Source: Sphingomonas anseongensis
GTDB lineage: Bacteria; Pseudomonadota; Alphaproteobacteria; Sphingomonadales; Sphingomonadaceae
Assembly (NCBI RefSeq): GCF_023516495.1
Contig: NZ_JAMGBC010000001.1
Coordinates: 1,636,501 to 1,700,500 of the forward strand
Reading direction: 5' to 3'
Length of the DNA stretch: 64,000 bases
Shown here: one piece after another, positions 1 to 10,925 of the stretch
How positions within the stretch are numbered: the first letter of the stretch is position 1
Layout of the letters: each line of letters starts with the position of its first letter
Program-made: the position numbers and the translations under genes
The notes under the pieces: model-generated
Seen by the model: only the letters and a program-made list of their open reading frames with translations
Databases searched by the model: none
What the model was told of the DNA's origin: nothing

Positions 1-333
1 ATCGAGATGCACGAATCGACCGTCAGCCGGGTCACGTCGAACAAGTATCTGCTGTGCGACCGCGGTCTGTACGAGCTCAAATATTTCTTCCGGTCCGGAG
101 TCGCTTCGAGCGACGGCGAGGGCGAAGGCGCGTCGGCGGAAGCGGTGAAGACGGCGATCCGCGACATCATCGAGCACGAGCACGAGATCCTCAGCGACGA
201 CGCCATCGCGGCGCTGCTCAAGCAGCGCGGGTTCGATTGCGCGCGGCGGACGGTGGTCAAGTATCGCGAGTCGATGAACATCGGGTCGTCGGTCCAGCGC
301 CGCCGGCAGCGGAAGATCAGCGGCCTGGCCTAA
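1..333 (+). CDS. rpoN: RNA polymerase sigma-54 factor, C-terminal fragment
   Basis: This is the 3' end of a sigma-54 gene cut by the window edge; the reading frame is open from base 1. Sigma-54 directs RNA polymerase to -24/-12 promoters and needs AAA+ activators. The visible part is the DNA-binding end: a helix-turn-helix segment (VSRVTSNKYL) and the RpoN box ARRTVVKYRE near residue 80, followed by the usual short basic tail. The stop codon overlaps that of the convergent phosphatase gene in a CTAA tetranucleotide. In many proteobacteria rpoN precedes hpf and ptsN; here those two lie about 62 kb away at the other end of the window. Confidence 0.93.
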   Translation: MEMHESTVSRVTSNKYLLCDRGLYELKYFFRSGVASSDGEGEGASAEAVKTAIRDIIEHEHEILSDDAIAALLKQRGFDCARRTVVKYRESMNIGSSVQRRRQRKISGLA

Positions 334-1091
334 AGAGTCAGGCGAGCCCAGATCGGCAGGTGATCGGACGCGGTTCGAGCGGCGGGGCTCATATGCACCC
401 CGGCGGCGTCGATCCTCAGATCGTCGACGATGATCCGGTCGAGCGCCGCGACCGGGTGGCGCGAATGGAAGCTGGGACCGGTCGGGGCGATCCTGAATCC
501 GTCGGGGAGCTCCTTCAGGCAGCCGCCCGCGATCCGCCATTCGTTGGTGTCGCCCATGATGACGGTCGGCATCTTTTGCGGCCGGTCGGCGATGGCTTCG
601 AAGATCGCCTTGAGCTGGCGTCGCCGCCACAGCCCCGAAAGGTCGAGGTGCATTCCGACGACCCGGAGCGCCCTGTCTCCGGGAAACAGAAGCTCGGCCA
701 TCACCGCTCCGCGCGGCTCGAGCGTCGGAAGCTTGAGCGCCGAGCAGCCGAGAATGCCCACGTCATGCTTCACCAGCAGAGCGTTGCCGTGCCAGCCAAT
801 GTTGCGGGTATCGACCTTCAAGATTCGCTCGGCGTGGCGCCTGGCATTTTCGAGCGGCCTTTTGTGCCGGACTCCAAGGAGCACCGGCTTGTAGAGGCCG
901 TGGGAGTCGATCAACTCGTGCGGAACCGCCGAGGCGCGTCCGCCGAACCGCCTGTCGGCCTCCTGGAGAGCGACGACGTCGGCGTGCATCTCCCTCAGCA
1001 CCTGCAGCACGCGATGGGGATCGCGCCGCCGGTCGGTACCGATCGCCTTGCGCATATTATAGCTGGCGACGGTGATTGAACGGCCGGTCAC
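330..1091 (-). CDS. Endonuclease/exonuclease/phosphatase (EEP) family protein
   Basis: A 253-residue protein of the EEP fold (DNase I / exonuclease III / inositol phosphatase superfamily), which hydrolyses phosphodiester or phosphomonoester bonds with a divalent metal. Family motifs are visible in order: ASYNMRKA at the N-terminus, LQEAD (metal-binding glutamate, near residue 43), GDTNEW (near 180) and SDHLP (C-terminal catalytic Asp-His). No signal peptide or membrane segment is evident, so it is probably cytosolic. The substrate cannot be told from sequence. It lies 34 bp downstream of gyrB on the same strand and may be co-transcribed with it. Confidence 0.82.
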   Translation of the reverse strand: MTGRSITVASYNMRKAIGTDRRRDPHRVLQVLREMHADVVALQEADRRFGGRASAVPHELIDSHGLYKPVLLGVRHKRPLENARRHAERILKVDTRNIGWHGNALLVKHDVGILGCSALKLPTLEPRGAVMAELLFPGDRALRVVGMHLDLSGLWRRRQLKAIFEAIADRPQKMPTVIMGDTNEWRIAGGCLKELPDGFRIAPTGPSFHSRHPVAALDRIIVDDLRIDAAGVHMSPAARTASDHLPIWARLTL

Positions 1092-1125
1092 GATTGCGCC
1101 AACACCGGACTGCTACCGCTGTTCC

Positions 1126-3630
<2,505 letters not shown>

Positions 3631-3633
3631 TCA

Positions 3634-3661
3634 GATATAGGGATTTTCGGCGGGAAGTCAC
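3634..3661 (-). promoter_or_regulatory. Candidate gyrB promoter
   Basis: On the minus strand a GTGACT hexamer (3661-3656, 4/6 to TTGACA) is followed after 16 bp by TATATC (3639-3634). This places initiation within a base or two of the gyrB ATG at 3627, which would make the message leaderless; no ribosome-binding site is visible. The same 16-bp spacing and -10 sequence occur in the candidate helicase promoter. Inferred by eye only. Confidence 0.4.
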
Positions 3662-3698
3662 GCGCGCGTGCGTATGCGCGTGCGTACGCGCACGCGTG
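3659..3698. repeat. 40-bp alternating pyrimidine-purine tract (Z-DNA prone)
   Basis: Every step from 3659 to 3698 alternates pyrimidine and purine, mostly CG and TG/CA dinucleotides with two TA steps. Such tracts are the classical substrate for left-handed Z-DNA under negative supercoiling. It lies 31-71 bp upstream of the gyrB ATG and overlaps the candidate -35 element by 3 bp, inside the 117-bp gap between the helicase stop and gyrB. Confidence 0.9.
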
Positions 3699-3744
3699 AG
3701 TCGGGGGGTCGAAGCGGTTACTCGGCCCAGCGCTTTCGCGTCGC

Positions 3745-5055
3745 CTACCCAGCGCGGCGGCGCTGGCCGCCTCGGCCTCCGCGCCCGCGCTGTCCGCCCG
3801 GACGGGCGCCGTTCGCACGGTGCGCCGTATGGCGGTTCGGGCGATGGTCGCGACCCGAGGGTGAGCCTCGGCCGCCGCGCGGCGGAGTGGCCGGGCGGAG
3901 CGCCTTGGTCGCGTCGACGATGCGCTCGAAATCCTGCGGCAGAGCGTCGGGCACCAGCTTCTGCTTCGTCAGCCGCTCGATGTCGCGAAGGTTGCCGCGC
4001 TCGTCGGGCGAGCAGAAGGCGATTGCGATCCCGTCCGCTCCGGCACGCGCGGTGCGGCCGATGCGGTGGACATATTGCTCCGGAACGTCGGGAAGGTCGA
4101 AGTTCACGACATGGCTGACGCCGGGAATGTCGATCCCGCGGGCGGCGATGTCGGTGGCGATGAGAACCTTCACGTCACCCGACTTGAACGCCGCGATCGC
4201 TCGTTCGCGCTGCGGCTGGCTCTTGTTGCCGTGGATCGCATTGGCGGGGATGTTCGCGGCTTCGAGCAGGCGGACGATCTTGTCGGCGCCGTGCTTGGTG
4301 CGGCTGAACACCAAAGCGCGCTCGACCGGCTCCTCGCGGAGAAGCTGGATGAGGAGCGCGGTCTTTTCGCCCTGGTTGACGAAGGTCAGGCGCTGCTCGA
4401 CCCGGTCGACGGTCGAGGCGACCGGGGTCACCGACACTTCCGCCGGGTTGGTGAGATAGCGGTCGGCAAGCTGCTTGATCGCCTTCGGCATGGTCGCGGA
4501 GAAAAACAGGGTCTGCCGCTTGGGCGGGACCAGCGCGACGATCCGCTTCAGCGCGTGGATGAAGCCGAGGTCGAGCATCTGGTCGGCCTCGTCGAGGACG
4601 AGGATTTCGAGCTCGCGAAGGCTGAGCACGCGCTGGTCGATGAGATCGAGGAGGCGGCCCGGCGTCGCGACGAGAACGTCGAGGCCGCGCGAGACGGTGC
4701 GGACGCTCTTGCCGTTGGGCACGCCGCCGAAAACCACTCCGACCGAAAGGTTCATGAAGCGGCCATAGGCCTGGGCGCTCGCGGCGATCTGCGAGGCAAG
4801 CTCGCGGGTTGGGGCGAGGACCAGCATGCGGGCATTGCCCGGGCGCGGCCGGCGGTTCTCAGCGGCGAGCCGCTGGAGCGAGGGCAGCATGAAGGCCGCC
4901 GTCTTGCCGGTGCCCGTCTGGGCGATTCCGAGGAGATCGCGGCCGGTGAGGACCGTGGGGATCGCCTGGAGCTGGATCGGCGTCGCCTGCGAATAATCTT
5001 TCGCGGCGAGCGCATCGAGAAGGGGCTTCGAGAGCCCGAGGGACATGAAGGACAT
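3745..5055 (-). CDS. DEAD-box ATP-dependent RNA helicase
   Basis: A 436-residue RhlE-like DEAD-box helicase that remodels RNA or RNP (ribosome assembly, decay, cold adaptation) using ATP. Motifs in order: a Q motif near residue 20 (ATPIQLQAIP), AQTGTGKT (motif I), PTRELA (Ia), VLDEADQM (II), FSATMP (III), and HRIGRTARAG (VI, near residue 330). The C-terminal 50 residues form a basic Arg/Gly-rich tail typical of RNA-binding extensions. It sits between recF and gyrB, an unusual insertion into the replication cluster. A second ATG (codon 4, position 5046) is an alternative start. The 5' region upstream is about 165 nt from the candidate promoter. Confidence 0.93.
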   Translation of the reverse strand: MSFMSLGLSKPLLDALAAKDYSQATPIQLQAIPTVLTGRDLLGIAQTGTGKTAAFMLPSLQRLAAENRRPRPGNARMLVLAPTRELASQIAASAQAYGRFMNLSVGVVFGGVPNGKSVRTVSRGLDVLVATPGRLLDLIDQRVLSLRELEILVLDEADQMLDLGFIHALKRIVALVPPKRQTLFFSATMPKAIKQLADRYLTNPAEVSVTPVASTVDRVEQRLTFVNQGEKTALLIQLLREEPVERALVFSRTKHGADKIVRLLEAANIPANAIHGNKSQPQRERAIAAFKSGDVKVLIATDIAARGIDIPGVSHVVNFDLPDVPEQYVHRIGRTARAGADGIAIAFCSPDERGNLRDIERLTKQKLVPDALPQDFERIVDATKALRPATPPRGGRGSPSGRDHRPNRHTAHRANGARPGGQRGRGGRGGQRRRAG

Positions 5056-5226
5056 TGTGACAAAATTCCAAACTGTGCGGGCGGCGCAGCCGGAAGGCGC
5101 ACCGCGAGCGGGTCAAAAGAGCGCCCCGCGTGAATGGGAGAGCAGGTAAATCGAGGCGCGGGCCGGTTGCCGCCGAAGCGTTGAGCCGATCACGCCGCTT
5201 GTAAGAAGCGCCTCGTGTTGCAGTGC

Positions 5227-5254
5227 GATATAGGGCCGAAACGTTAAATGTCCA
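5227..5254 (-). promoter_or_regulatory. Candidate helicase promoter with long 5' leader
   Basis: On the minus strand TGGACA (5254-5249, 5/6 to TTGACA) and TATATC (5232-5227) are spaced by 16 bp, just downstream of the recF stop. Initiation near 5220 would give a leader of about 165 nt before the helicase ATG. Long structured leaders are common in cold-induced DEAD-box and cold-shock genes, but no specific thermosensor structure was established here. Confidence 0.4.
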
Positions 5255-5262
5255 CCTGCGCG

Positions 5263-6324
5263 TCACTTGGGGGCGATCGTGCCCGGCCGGACGTGGAAGC
5301 GAGAGGCGGTGCCGATCCCGTCGAAGAGTGCGGCTTCGGTGGCGGTCATCCAGACCTGACCGCGACCCGCGAGCCGGGCGAACAGGGCGGCGCGGCGCTT
5401 GGGATCGAGGTGAGCGGCGACCTCGTCGAGTAGCAGGATCGGCGGCTGGCCGCGCTTGTCGGCGACGAGCTCGGCGTGGGCGAGGACGAGGCCGAGGAGG
5501 AGCGCCTTCTGCTCCCCGGTCGAGGATTGCGCGGCGGGCATGGCCTTGGAGCGGTGGAGAACGGCGAGGTCCTGCCGGTGCGGGCCCACGAGCGCGCGGC
5601 CGGCGGCTGCATCGCGGAATCGGCTCTCGCGAAGCTGGGCTGCGAGATCGCCCCCCGACCATCCTTCGAGGGTCATTCGGGCGCGGGCGAACTCGTCTTC
5701 GGGCGCCTGTTCTGATCGCTCGTCGAGGGCGGAGACGGTGCGTGCGCGCGCTTGAGCGATCTGCGCTCCATGCTCGGCCATCTGCGCTTCCAGGGCCTCG
5801 AGCCAGGAAGGGTCCGCGCGGTCCGGCTCGGCGAGCAGCTTGTTGCGCGAGCGCATCGCGGCTTCGTAACGGGCCGCGTGATGGGCGTGAGGCGGTTCGA
5901 GCGCCAGGACGAGGCGGTCAAGGAAGCGGCGGCGGTCGCCGGCGGTGGCGGTGAACAACCGATCCATCGCAGGCGTGAGCCAAAGCACCGACAACCACTC
6001 GCCGAGCGAGTTGGCCGAGGCTGGCGCGCCGTTGATCCGCACCTGGCGGCGGTCGGGGGCCGAGGCGCTGGTGCCGGTGCCGATGTCGATTGCGTCGAGC
6101 CGGGCCGCGACCGCGAAGCCGCCGCTGCCGCCGTTGCGCGCCATTTCCGAGAGCGCAGCCCCGCGGATCCCGCGGCCGGGCGACAGCAGCGACACCGCTT
6201 CGAGCAGGTTGGTCTTCCCCGCGCCGTTCTCGCCGTAGAGGAGCACGAAGCTCGGCCCAGGCTCGACCAGTGCGTCGGCGTAGGATCGGAAGTCGGTGAG
6301 GCTCAGGCGCGAGACTGCAGGCAC
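5263..6324 (-). CDS. recF: DNA replication/repair protein RecF
   Basis: A 353-residue SMC-like ATPase that loads RecA at gapped DNA with RecO and RecR. The Walker A motif ([13 protein letters not shown]) is near residue 31, a signature region ([13 protein letters not shown]) near 270 and Walker B ([11 protein letters not shown]) near 300. Length matches the family. It follows dnaN by 31 bp on the same strand, the classical dnaN-recF order, and is presumably transcribed from the dnaN promoter. Confidence 0.95.
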   Translation of the reverse strand: MPAVSRLSLTDFRSYADALVEPGPSFVLLYGENGAGKTNLLEAVSLLSPGRGIRGAALSEMARNGGSGGFAVAARLDAIDIGTGTSASAPDRRQVRINGAPASANSLGEWLSVLWLTPAMDRLFTATAGDRRRFLDRLVLALEPPHAHHAARYEAAMRSRNKLLAEPDRADPSWLEALEAQMAEHGAQIAQARARTVSALDERSEQAPEDEFARARMTLEGWSGGDLAAQLRESRFRDAAAGRALVGPHRQDLAVLHRSKAMPAAQSSTGEQKALLLGLVLAHAELVADKRGQPPILLLDEVAAHLDPKRRAALFARLAGRGQVWMTATEAALFDGIGTASRFHVRPGTIAPK

Positions 6325-6355
6325 AGGGGGCGAAGTAGCAGCTTCGCCGTCCGGG

Positions 6356-7459
6356 TCACACTCTCATAGGCATGAGTACGTAAAGCGCGTTCGACTTGTC
6401 GTTTTCGCGCAGCAGCGTCGGCGCGGCCGCGTCGGCGAGGTGGACCTCGACCGTGTCGCCCTCGATCTCGCCGAGGATGTCGAGCAGGTAGCGGGCGTTG
6501 AAACCGATCTCGATCGTGTCGGAGCCATAGTCCGCGGGAAGCTCTTCCGTTGCGGTTCCGCTTTCGGGTGAGCTGACCGACAAAGTCACCTTGTCGCGGT
6601 CGACGCTCATCTTCACCGCGCGCGTCTTCTCGCTGGCGATGGTCGACACGCGGTCGACGCCCGACGCGAAGGTCTTCGGGTCCAGCTTCAGGAGCTTGTC
6701 GTTCGCGGTCGGAATGACCCGGTTATAGTCGGGGAAGGTGCCGTCGATCAGCTTGCTGGTGAGGACCGCGCTTCCGAGGCCGAAGCGGACCTTGGTCGGC
6801 GACAACGAGACCTCGACCGTTCCTTCGACCTCCTCGAGAAGCTTGCGAAGCTCGGCAACGCACTTCCGCGGGATGATGACGTCGGGCATTCCGTCGGCGC
6901 CGTCGGGCTTCGGCATGACGACGCGCGCAAGCCGGTGGCCGTCGGTCGCAGCCGCCTTGAGCTGGTCGTCCGCCACGTGCAGGAAAATGCCCATCAGGTA
7001 ATAGCGCGTCTCCTCGCTCGAGATGGCGAAGCGCGTCTTGTCGATGATCTGGCGGAGGGTGGCCGCCGGAAGCTCGAACTTGGTCGGAAGCTCGCCTTCG
7101 GAAATCACCGGGAAATCGTCGCGAGGGAGCGTCGACAGGTGGAAGCGGGAGCGACCGGCGCTGAGGTGCATCTTGCCCTCGGCTACGTCGAGCTCGACCT
7201 GGCTGCCTTCCGGGAGCTTGCGGACGATGTCGAACAAGGTGTGGGCGGGAACGGTCGTCGCGCCCGGCTGGTCGACGTTGGCGGGAACGCTCTCGTCGAC
7301 CTGCAGGTCGAGGTCGGTCGCCATCAGCCGGATGGAATTGTCCTCGCGGGCCTCGATCAGCACGTTGGACAGGATCGGGATCGTGTTGCGGCGCTCCACG
7401 ACCGATTGGACGTGACCGAGGCTCTTCAGCAGTGTCGCCCGCTCAATCGTCGCCTTCAT
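6356..7459 (-). CDS. dnaN: DNA polymerase III subunit beta (sliding clamp)
   Basis: A 367-residue clamp subunit; the dimeric ring tethers Pol III and other clamp-binding proteins to DNA. Family landmarks are present: the N-terminus [35 protein letters not shown], a central [13 protein letters not shown] segment, and the C-terminal LMPMRV that closes the third domain. Length is standard. dnaA, which commonly precedes dnaN, is absent; the next gene upstream is a fasciclin lipoprotein. A GGGGG-containing ribosome-binding region lies before the ATG. Confidence 0.97.
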   Translation of the reverse strand: MKATIERATLLKSLGHVQSVVERRNTIPILSNVLIEAREDNSIRLMATDLDLQVDESVPANVDQPGATTVPAHTLFDIVRKLPEGSQVELDVAEGKMHLSAGRSRFHLSTLPRDDFPVISEGELPTKFELPAATLRQIIDKTRFAISSEETRYYLMGIFLHVADDQLKAAATDGHRLARVVMPKPDGADGMPDVIIPRKCVAELRKLLEEVEGTVEVSLSPTKVRFGLGSAVLTSKLIDGTFPDYNRVIPTANDKLLKLDPKTFASGVDRVSTIASEKTRAVKMSVDRDKVTLSVSSPESGTATEELPADYGSDTIEIGFNARYLLDILGEIEGDTVEVHLADAAAPTLLRENDKSNALYVLMPMRV

Positions 7460-7497
7460 TCGCGCCCTGCCCCCGTCGAAGCCTTTGGTAAGCGCTC

Positions 7498-7526
7498 GTT
7501 ATAGCGAGCCTTCGCCGCCGTGCCAG
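7498..7526 (-). promoter_or_regulatory. Candidate dnaN promoter
   Basis: On the minus strand CTGGCA (7526-7521, 4/6 to TTGACA), a 17-bp spacer and TATAAC (7503-7498) precede dnaN. Initiation would fall near 7491, leaving a leader of about 32 nt that contains a G-rich ribosome-binding site. Confidence 0.45.
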
Positions 7527-7555
7527 AGCTATGATGGGCGCAAAATGGCCGGTTC

Positions 7556-8152
7556 TTACTGGCCCTGCTTCGCGCCCGAGGCGGAGTCGCCGGCCGGGGG
7601 CGTGAGAACGGAATCGACGTTGTGGATCACTCCGTTCGTTGCCTTCATGTCGGCCTGAGTCACGGTCGCCTTGCTCGTTCCGCCGCCGGTGAAGACGATC
7701 TTTCCGCCGTCCTTGGTCGCGGTCACCGTCTGACCGCCCATGGTGGCGAGAACGGCCTTGCCCTTCCCGTTGTCGATCGCGGTGCCGATGTCGTCGGCAA
7801 GGATGACGCCCGGGAGGATATGATAGGTCAGGATCCGGGTGATCTCCGCCCGGTTCTGCGGATTGGTCGGATCCTTGAGCTTGTCGCCCTCCAGCTTGGA
7901 GAAGGCGTCGTCGCTGGGGACGAGCAGGGTGTAAGGACCAGGGCCCGCGAGCGTCGCGTCGAGCCCGACGGCCTTCGCGGCCTGGAAGAACTTTCCGTTC
8001 TGGTCTATCGAAGCGGCGAGCGTCTTGTCGCCGGCGGCCTTGATGGCTTCGCCAGGCTGTGCGGCAGCGCCATTGTTGTCGGACCCCGACTGGCCGCAGC
8101 CGCCGAGCGCCAGCGCAGCGGCGCACAGGCACAGGGGAAGAGTCTTCAACAT
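7556..8152 (-). CDS. Fasciclin (FAS1) domain lipoprotein
   Basis: A 198-residue lipoprotein from the ATG at 8152, with signal peptide and lipobox LALGGCGQ. A disordered Ser/Asn-rich linker leads into one FAS1 domain: GPYTLLVPSDDAF is the H1-type motif, HILPGVILADDIG follows, and the end (GVIHNVDSVLTPP) is the H2-type motif. FAS1 domains mediate surface or extracellular adhesion. A longer reading frame starting at 8221 is rejected because it would run through a terminator hairpin. No partner gene is evident. Confidence 0.85.
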   Translation of the reverse strand: MLKTLPLCLCAAALALGGCGQSGSDNNGAAAQPGEAIKAAGDKTLAASIDQNGKFFQAAKAVGLDATLAGPGPYTLLVPSDDAFSKLEGDKLKDPTNPQNRAEITRILTYHILPGVILADDIGTAIDNGKGKAVLATMGGQTVTATKDGGKIVFTGGGTSKATVTQADMKATNGVIHNVDSVLTPPAGDSASGAKQGQ

Positions 8153-8174
8153 GCGCGTGTTCTCCTGATCAGTA

Positions 8175-8211
8175 TAAAACAGAACGGCCCCGCAACGCTT
8201 GCGGGGCCGTT
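8175..8211 (-). terminator. Rho-independent terminator of the repeat-protein gene
   Basis: A 13-bp perfect stem (arms 8183-8195 and 8199-8211, core GGCCCCGC) with a 3-nt loop is followed on the minus strand by GTTTTAT. It lies 20 bp past the stop of the gene at 8231-9523 and before the fasciclin ATG, so the two genes are separate transcription units. Confidence 0.88.
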
Positions 8212-8230
8212 TGCGATCCATCGACGCGGA

Positions 8231-9523
8231 TCAGGTGAGTGCTGCTGCGACCAGGGCCGTCACCAGCTGGGTCGCGGGGTCGACCCGATAGATGTTGCCG
8301 TTGGCATAGCGATACATCGCGTCCGGCGTGTCGTAATAGGTCGACCGATAGCCGTAAGGCACGTTGTAGGCGCTGTAGCCCATCGGCAGCGGCTGTCCGA
8401 TGCTCAACCCGGGGCTGAGCAGCGCTGCAACCGCGGTGATCAGGCTGGTCTGCGGATCGACCTGGTAGATCGCCCCAGGCGCGTAGCGGTAATAAGCGTC
8501 CGGCGTGTCCTGATAGAAGGGCCGGTAATCGTACGGCACGTTATAGGCCGAATAGCTGAGCGGCATCGTCTGCCCGAAGCCGTAGCCATAGCCTAGCGCC
8601 GGATCGACGTCCTCGATCAGCCCGGTGTACGGGTCGATCTGATAGACGTAGCCGTTGGCGTAGCGGTAATCGGCATACGGCGTGCTCGGATAGAAGGGCT
8701 GATAGGCCGCCGGCATCCCGTAGGCCGAGTAACCGACCGGGAACGGCTGGCCGATCCCGTAGCCGAGGCCGAACAGCGGAAGCAGGCTGCTTACCAGATT
8801 GTCGGCCCGGTTGACCCGATAGACGTAGCCGTTGTCGCCGTAGCGATAATAATAGTCCGGCGTATCTGCATAGATGCTCTGCAGCCGGACCGGGACGCGG
8901 CGGAGCGAGGCGACCCGCTCCAGATCCCTGACCGAGCGGCCGACGAGCTTCTTCGCCTGGCCCGGAGGCATGCAGGCGACAGCCTTCTTCGCCAGACCCG
9001 GCGGGCACCCGCCAACGCCGTAGCCGACGGCAACGCGGTCATCGAACCGATCATCGAAACGGTCGCGCCGGAGCTCCCGAACGTCGCGCAGACGCCCGAT
9101 CTCGTCACGGCGCGCTTCGCGGATGCGATCGGCACGCAGATCACGCATCCGCTCTTCGCGGACGTCGCGAATGCGCTCGATCTGATCGCGGCGAGCCTCA
9201 CGGACCCGCTCGACGCGATTGTCGCGTGGGCGCTCGACGCGGGCCGCCCGCACCTCCTTGTGGCGAACGCGCTGCTCGACGCGCTTGTCGGGCCCGTGGC
9301 TGCGATCCGAAGCGATCCGAATCGCTCCCGATCCGCGAACCCGGTCGGCGTGGCGTGCCTGTGCTTTCGCCTGGCCACCGCCACGCGCCTGTGCCTTCGC
9401 TTGGCCGCCGCCGCGTGCCTTCTGCGAATGTTCGTGGCCGCCACCCTTTCCGCCGGGGGCGGAAGCTGCCGGCGCGGCGATCGCCAGAGCGGCGACGCCT
9501 GCTGCCAGAAAGATCCTGGTCAT
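8231..9523 (-). CDS. Secreted Arg-rich protein with four tyrosine-rich repeats
   Basis: A 430-residue exported protein of unknown function. Residues 1-22 are a signal peptide ending ASA. Residues 36-57 hold two copies of GGGQAKAQAR. Residues 60-165 are extremely Arg/Asp/Glu-rich and probably form a charged helix. Residues 173-192 carry paired motifs CPPGLAKK and CMPPGQAKK, of the PPGxAKK type seen in RcnB/CigR-like periplasmic proteins. From about residue 213 to the end there are four degenerate ~58-residue repeats with the core YSAYNVPYxYRPFYxDTPDAxYRYAxGxIYxVDPxTxLI. The gene has its own terminator and no functional neighbours. Confidence 0.75.
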   Translation of the reverse strand: MTRIFLAAGVAALAIAAPAASAPGGKGGGHEHSQKARGGGQAKAQARGGGQAKAQARHADRVRGSGAIRIASDRSHGPDKRVEQRVRHKEVRAARVERPRDNRVERVREARRDQIERIRDVREERMRDLRADRIREARRDEIGRLRDVRELRRDRFDDRFDDRVAVGYGVGGCPPGLAKKAVACMPPGQAKKLVGRSVRDLERVASLRRVPVRLQSIYADTPDYYYRYGDNGYVYRVNRADNLVSSLLPLFGLGYGIGQPFPVGYSAYGMPAAYQPFYPSTPYADYRYANGYVYQIDPYTGLIEDVDPALGYGYGFGQTMPLSYSAYNVPYDYRPFYQDTPDAYYRYAPGAIYQVDPQTSLITAVAALLSPGLSIGQPLPMGYSAYNVPYGYRSTYYDTPDAMYRYANGNIYRVDPATQLVTALVAAALT

Positions 9524-9650
9524 GAGTCAAAACTCCGATTGTTTGTTCACCAACGAAGAGCGGGGATGGCGCGTTCCGCCGTCAGGCCCGCTTCGTCGGG
9601 GCAGACAAGCAGCCTAGCGCACCAGGATGAATGGCGGATTTCCGCCTCGT

Positions 9651-10925
9651 TCAGGCTTGTTGTGGGTCTTCGACCCAATCGCTCCGAAGCCACTTGGCAG
9701 CGAACAGCATCAGGAGCGCCGCGAGGAGGTAAAAGGCGGTGCCCGCAACCGCGGCATTCCGGAGCGAATCCACGCCATAAGTCGATTTGAGCGCATCGGA
9801 GACCCGCCCGATAAGAAGCGGCCCGATTCCGAGCCCAATCAGGTTGTTGATCAGGAGGAAGCTCCCCGACGCCGTGGCCCGCATCCGTGGCGGCGCAAGG
9901 TGCTGCACGGCAGTAATGACCGGCCCCAGCCACAGGATGTTGAGCGCGTTGCCGACCAGAAGCAGCGGCCAGGCGACCCACAGGCTGGGAGCCATAAGGC
10001 CAAGCGCCCAGGCAAAAGCGGACACGACCCATGCGGTCGCCGGGAGCCACGCATACCAGGCGCGGTTGCGGCTCCCCAGGCGATCGGCAAGCCAGCCTCC
10101 GCCGAACACGCCCGCGCTTCCGCCGATCAGCAGCAGCGACGCGAGGAACTGGCCGGTCGGAACCAGCTCGAGGCCGAAGCTCCGCATCATCACTGCCGGC
10201 GTCCACAAGGCGAGGGCGTAGCCAATCAGCGAGCTGCTCGAGGATGCAAAAGCGAGAAGCCAGAAAGACGGTTTGCGCGCCAGCAGCGGGAATACGGTCG
10301 ATATCGGCACCTGTTCGGCAGCGGCAGTGCCGCGCCTGGGCAAGTCGCGAACGTAGAGGAGCATGATTGGCGCGAGGATGAGACCCAGAACGCCCATCAC
10401 CAGGAAGGCAGCGCGCCAGCTGATCCAGGCGGTCAGATAGGCGCCGATGAGGGCTCCGCCGGCAAGGCCGAGCGGGATCCCGAGCGAATAGATTGCGAGT
10501 GCGCGCGCCCTTCGGTGCGCCGGGAAATAATCGGCGATGAGCGCGTATGACGGCGCGACGCCGCCCGCTTCGCCGATGCCGACGCCGAGGCGGAAGGCGA
10601 ACAGCTGCCAGTAACTCCCGGCAAGGCCGCACAGGGCCGTGAAGCCGCTCCAGATTGCGACCGAGCCGGCGATCACCCAGCTCCGCTTCGTCCTGTCGGC
10701 GAGATAGGCGAGCGGAAGGCCGAGAACCGAATAAAGCAGGGCGAAGGCGAGCCCGCCGATCGCTCCGAACTCTGTGTCGGTGAGATGGAGGTCTGCCTTG
10801 ATCGGCGCGTTCAGGATCCCGAGGATCTGCCGGTCGAGGAAATTGAGGACGTAGGCGAGCAGGAGGAGCGACAGCAGGGCGCGGGTCTGGGGCCCGCGCC
10901 CTTCTGAAGCCGAGCAAGTGCTCAG
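9651..10925 (-). CDS. MFS transporter (spinster-like), probable CTG start
   Basis: A major facilitator superfamily permease of about 424 residues with some 12 hydrophobic segments. The N-terminus carries FLDRQ, typical of spinster-like MFS carriers; the loop 2-3 motif is LAYLADRTKR, followed by RLGVGIGEAG. The first in-frame ATG/GTG/TTG is GTG at 10676, which would remove the first helices including both signature motifs. Extending upstream, the frame stays open into the TonB receptor gene, and a CTG at 10925-10923 overlaps that gene's TGA (CTGA) with GGA 8 nt before it. I chose that start; a sequencing error is the alternative. Its position after a TonB receptor suggests inner-membrane uptake of the same substrate. 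Confidence 0.8.
   Translation of the reverse strand: MSTCSASEGRGPQTRALLSLLLLAYVLNFLDRQILGILNAPIKADLHLTDTEFGAIGGLAFALLYSVLGLPLAYLADRTKRSWVIAGSVAIWSGFTALCGLAGSYWQLFAFRLGVGIGEAGGVAPSYALIADYFPAHRRARALAIYSLGIPLGLAGGALIGAYLTAWISWRAAFLVMGVLGLILAPIMLLYVRDLPRRGTAAAEQVPISTVFPLLARKPSFWLLAFASSSSSLIGYALALWTPAVMMRSFGLELVPTGQFLASLLLIGGSAGVFGGGWLADRLGSRNRAWYAWLPATAWVVSAFAWALGLMAPSLWVAWPLLLVGNALNILWLGPVITAVQHLAPPRMRATASGSFLLINNLIGLGIGPLLIGRVSDALKSTYGVDSLRNAAVAGTAFYLLAALLMLFAAKWLRSDWVEDPQQA

Noticed and set aside
3659-3698. Tandem repeat or mobile-element end
   Set aside because: The tract is defined by strict pyrimidine-purine alternation, not by unit repetition, and there is no transposase or target duplication nearby.
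8153-8221. Longer N-terminus for the fasciclin lipoprotein
   Set aside because: It would read through a terminator hairpin and place a basic stretch before the lipoprotein signal peptide.
9633-9646. GGCGG-ATTT-CCGCC hairpin after the MFS gene
   Set aside because: Only a 5-bp stem and no T-run; too weak to call a terminator.
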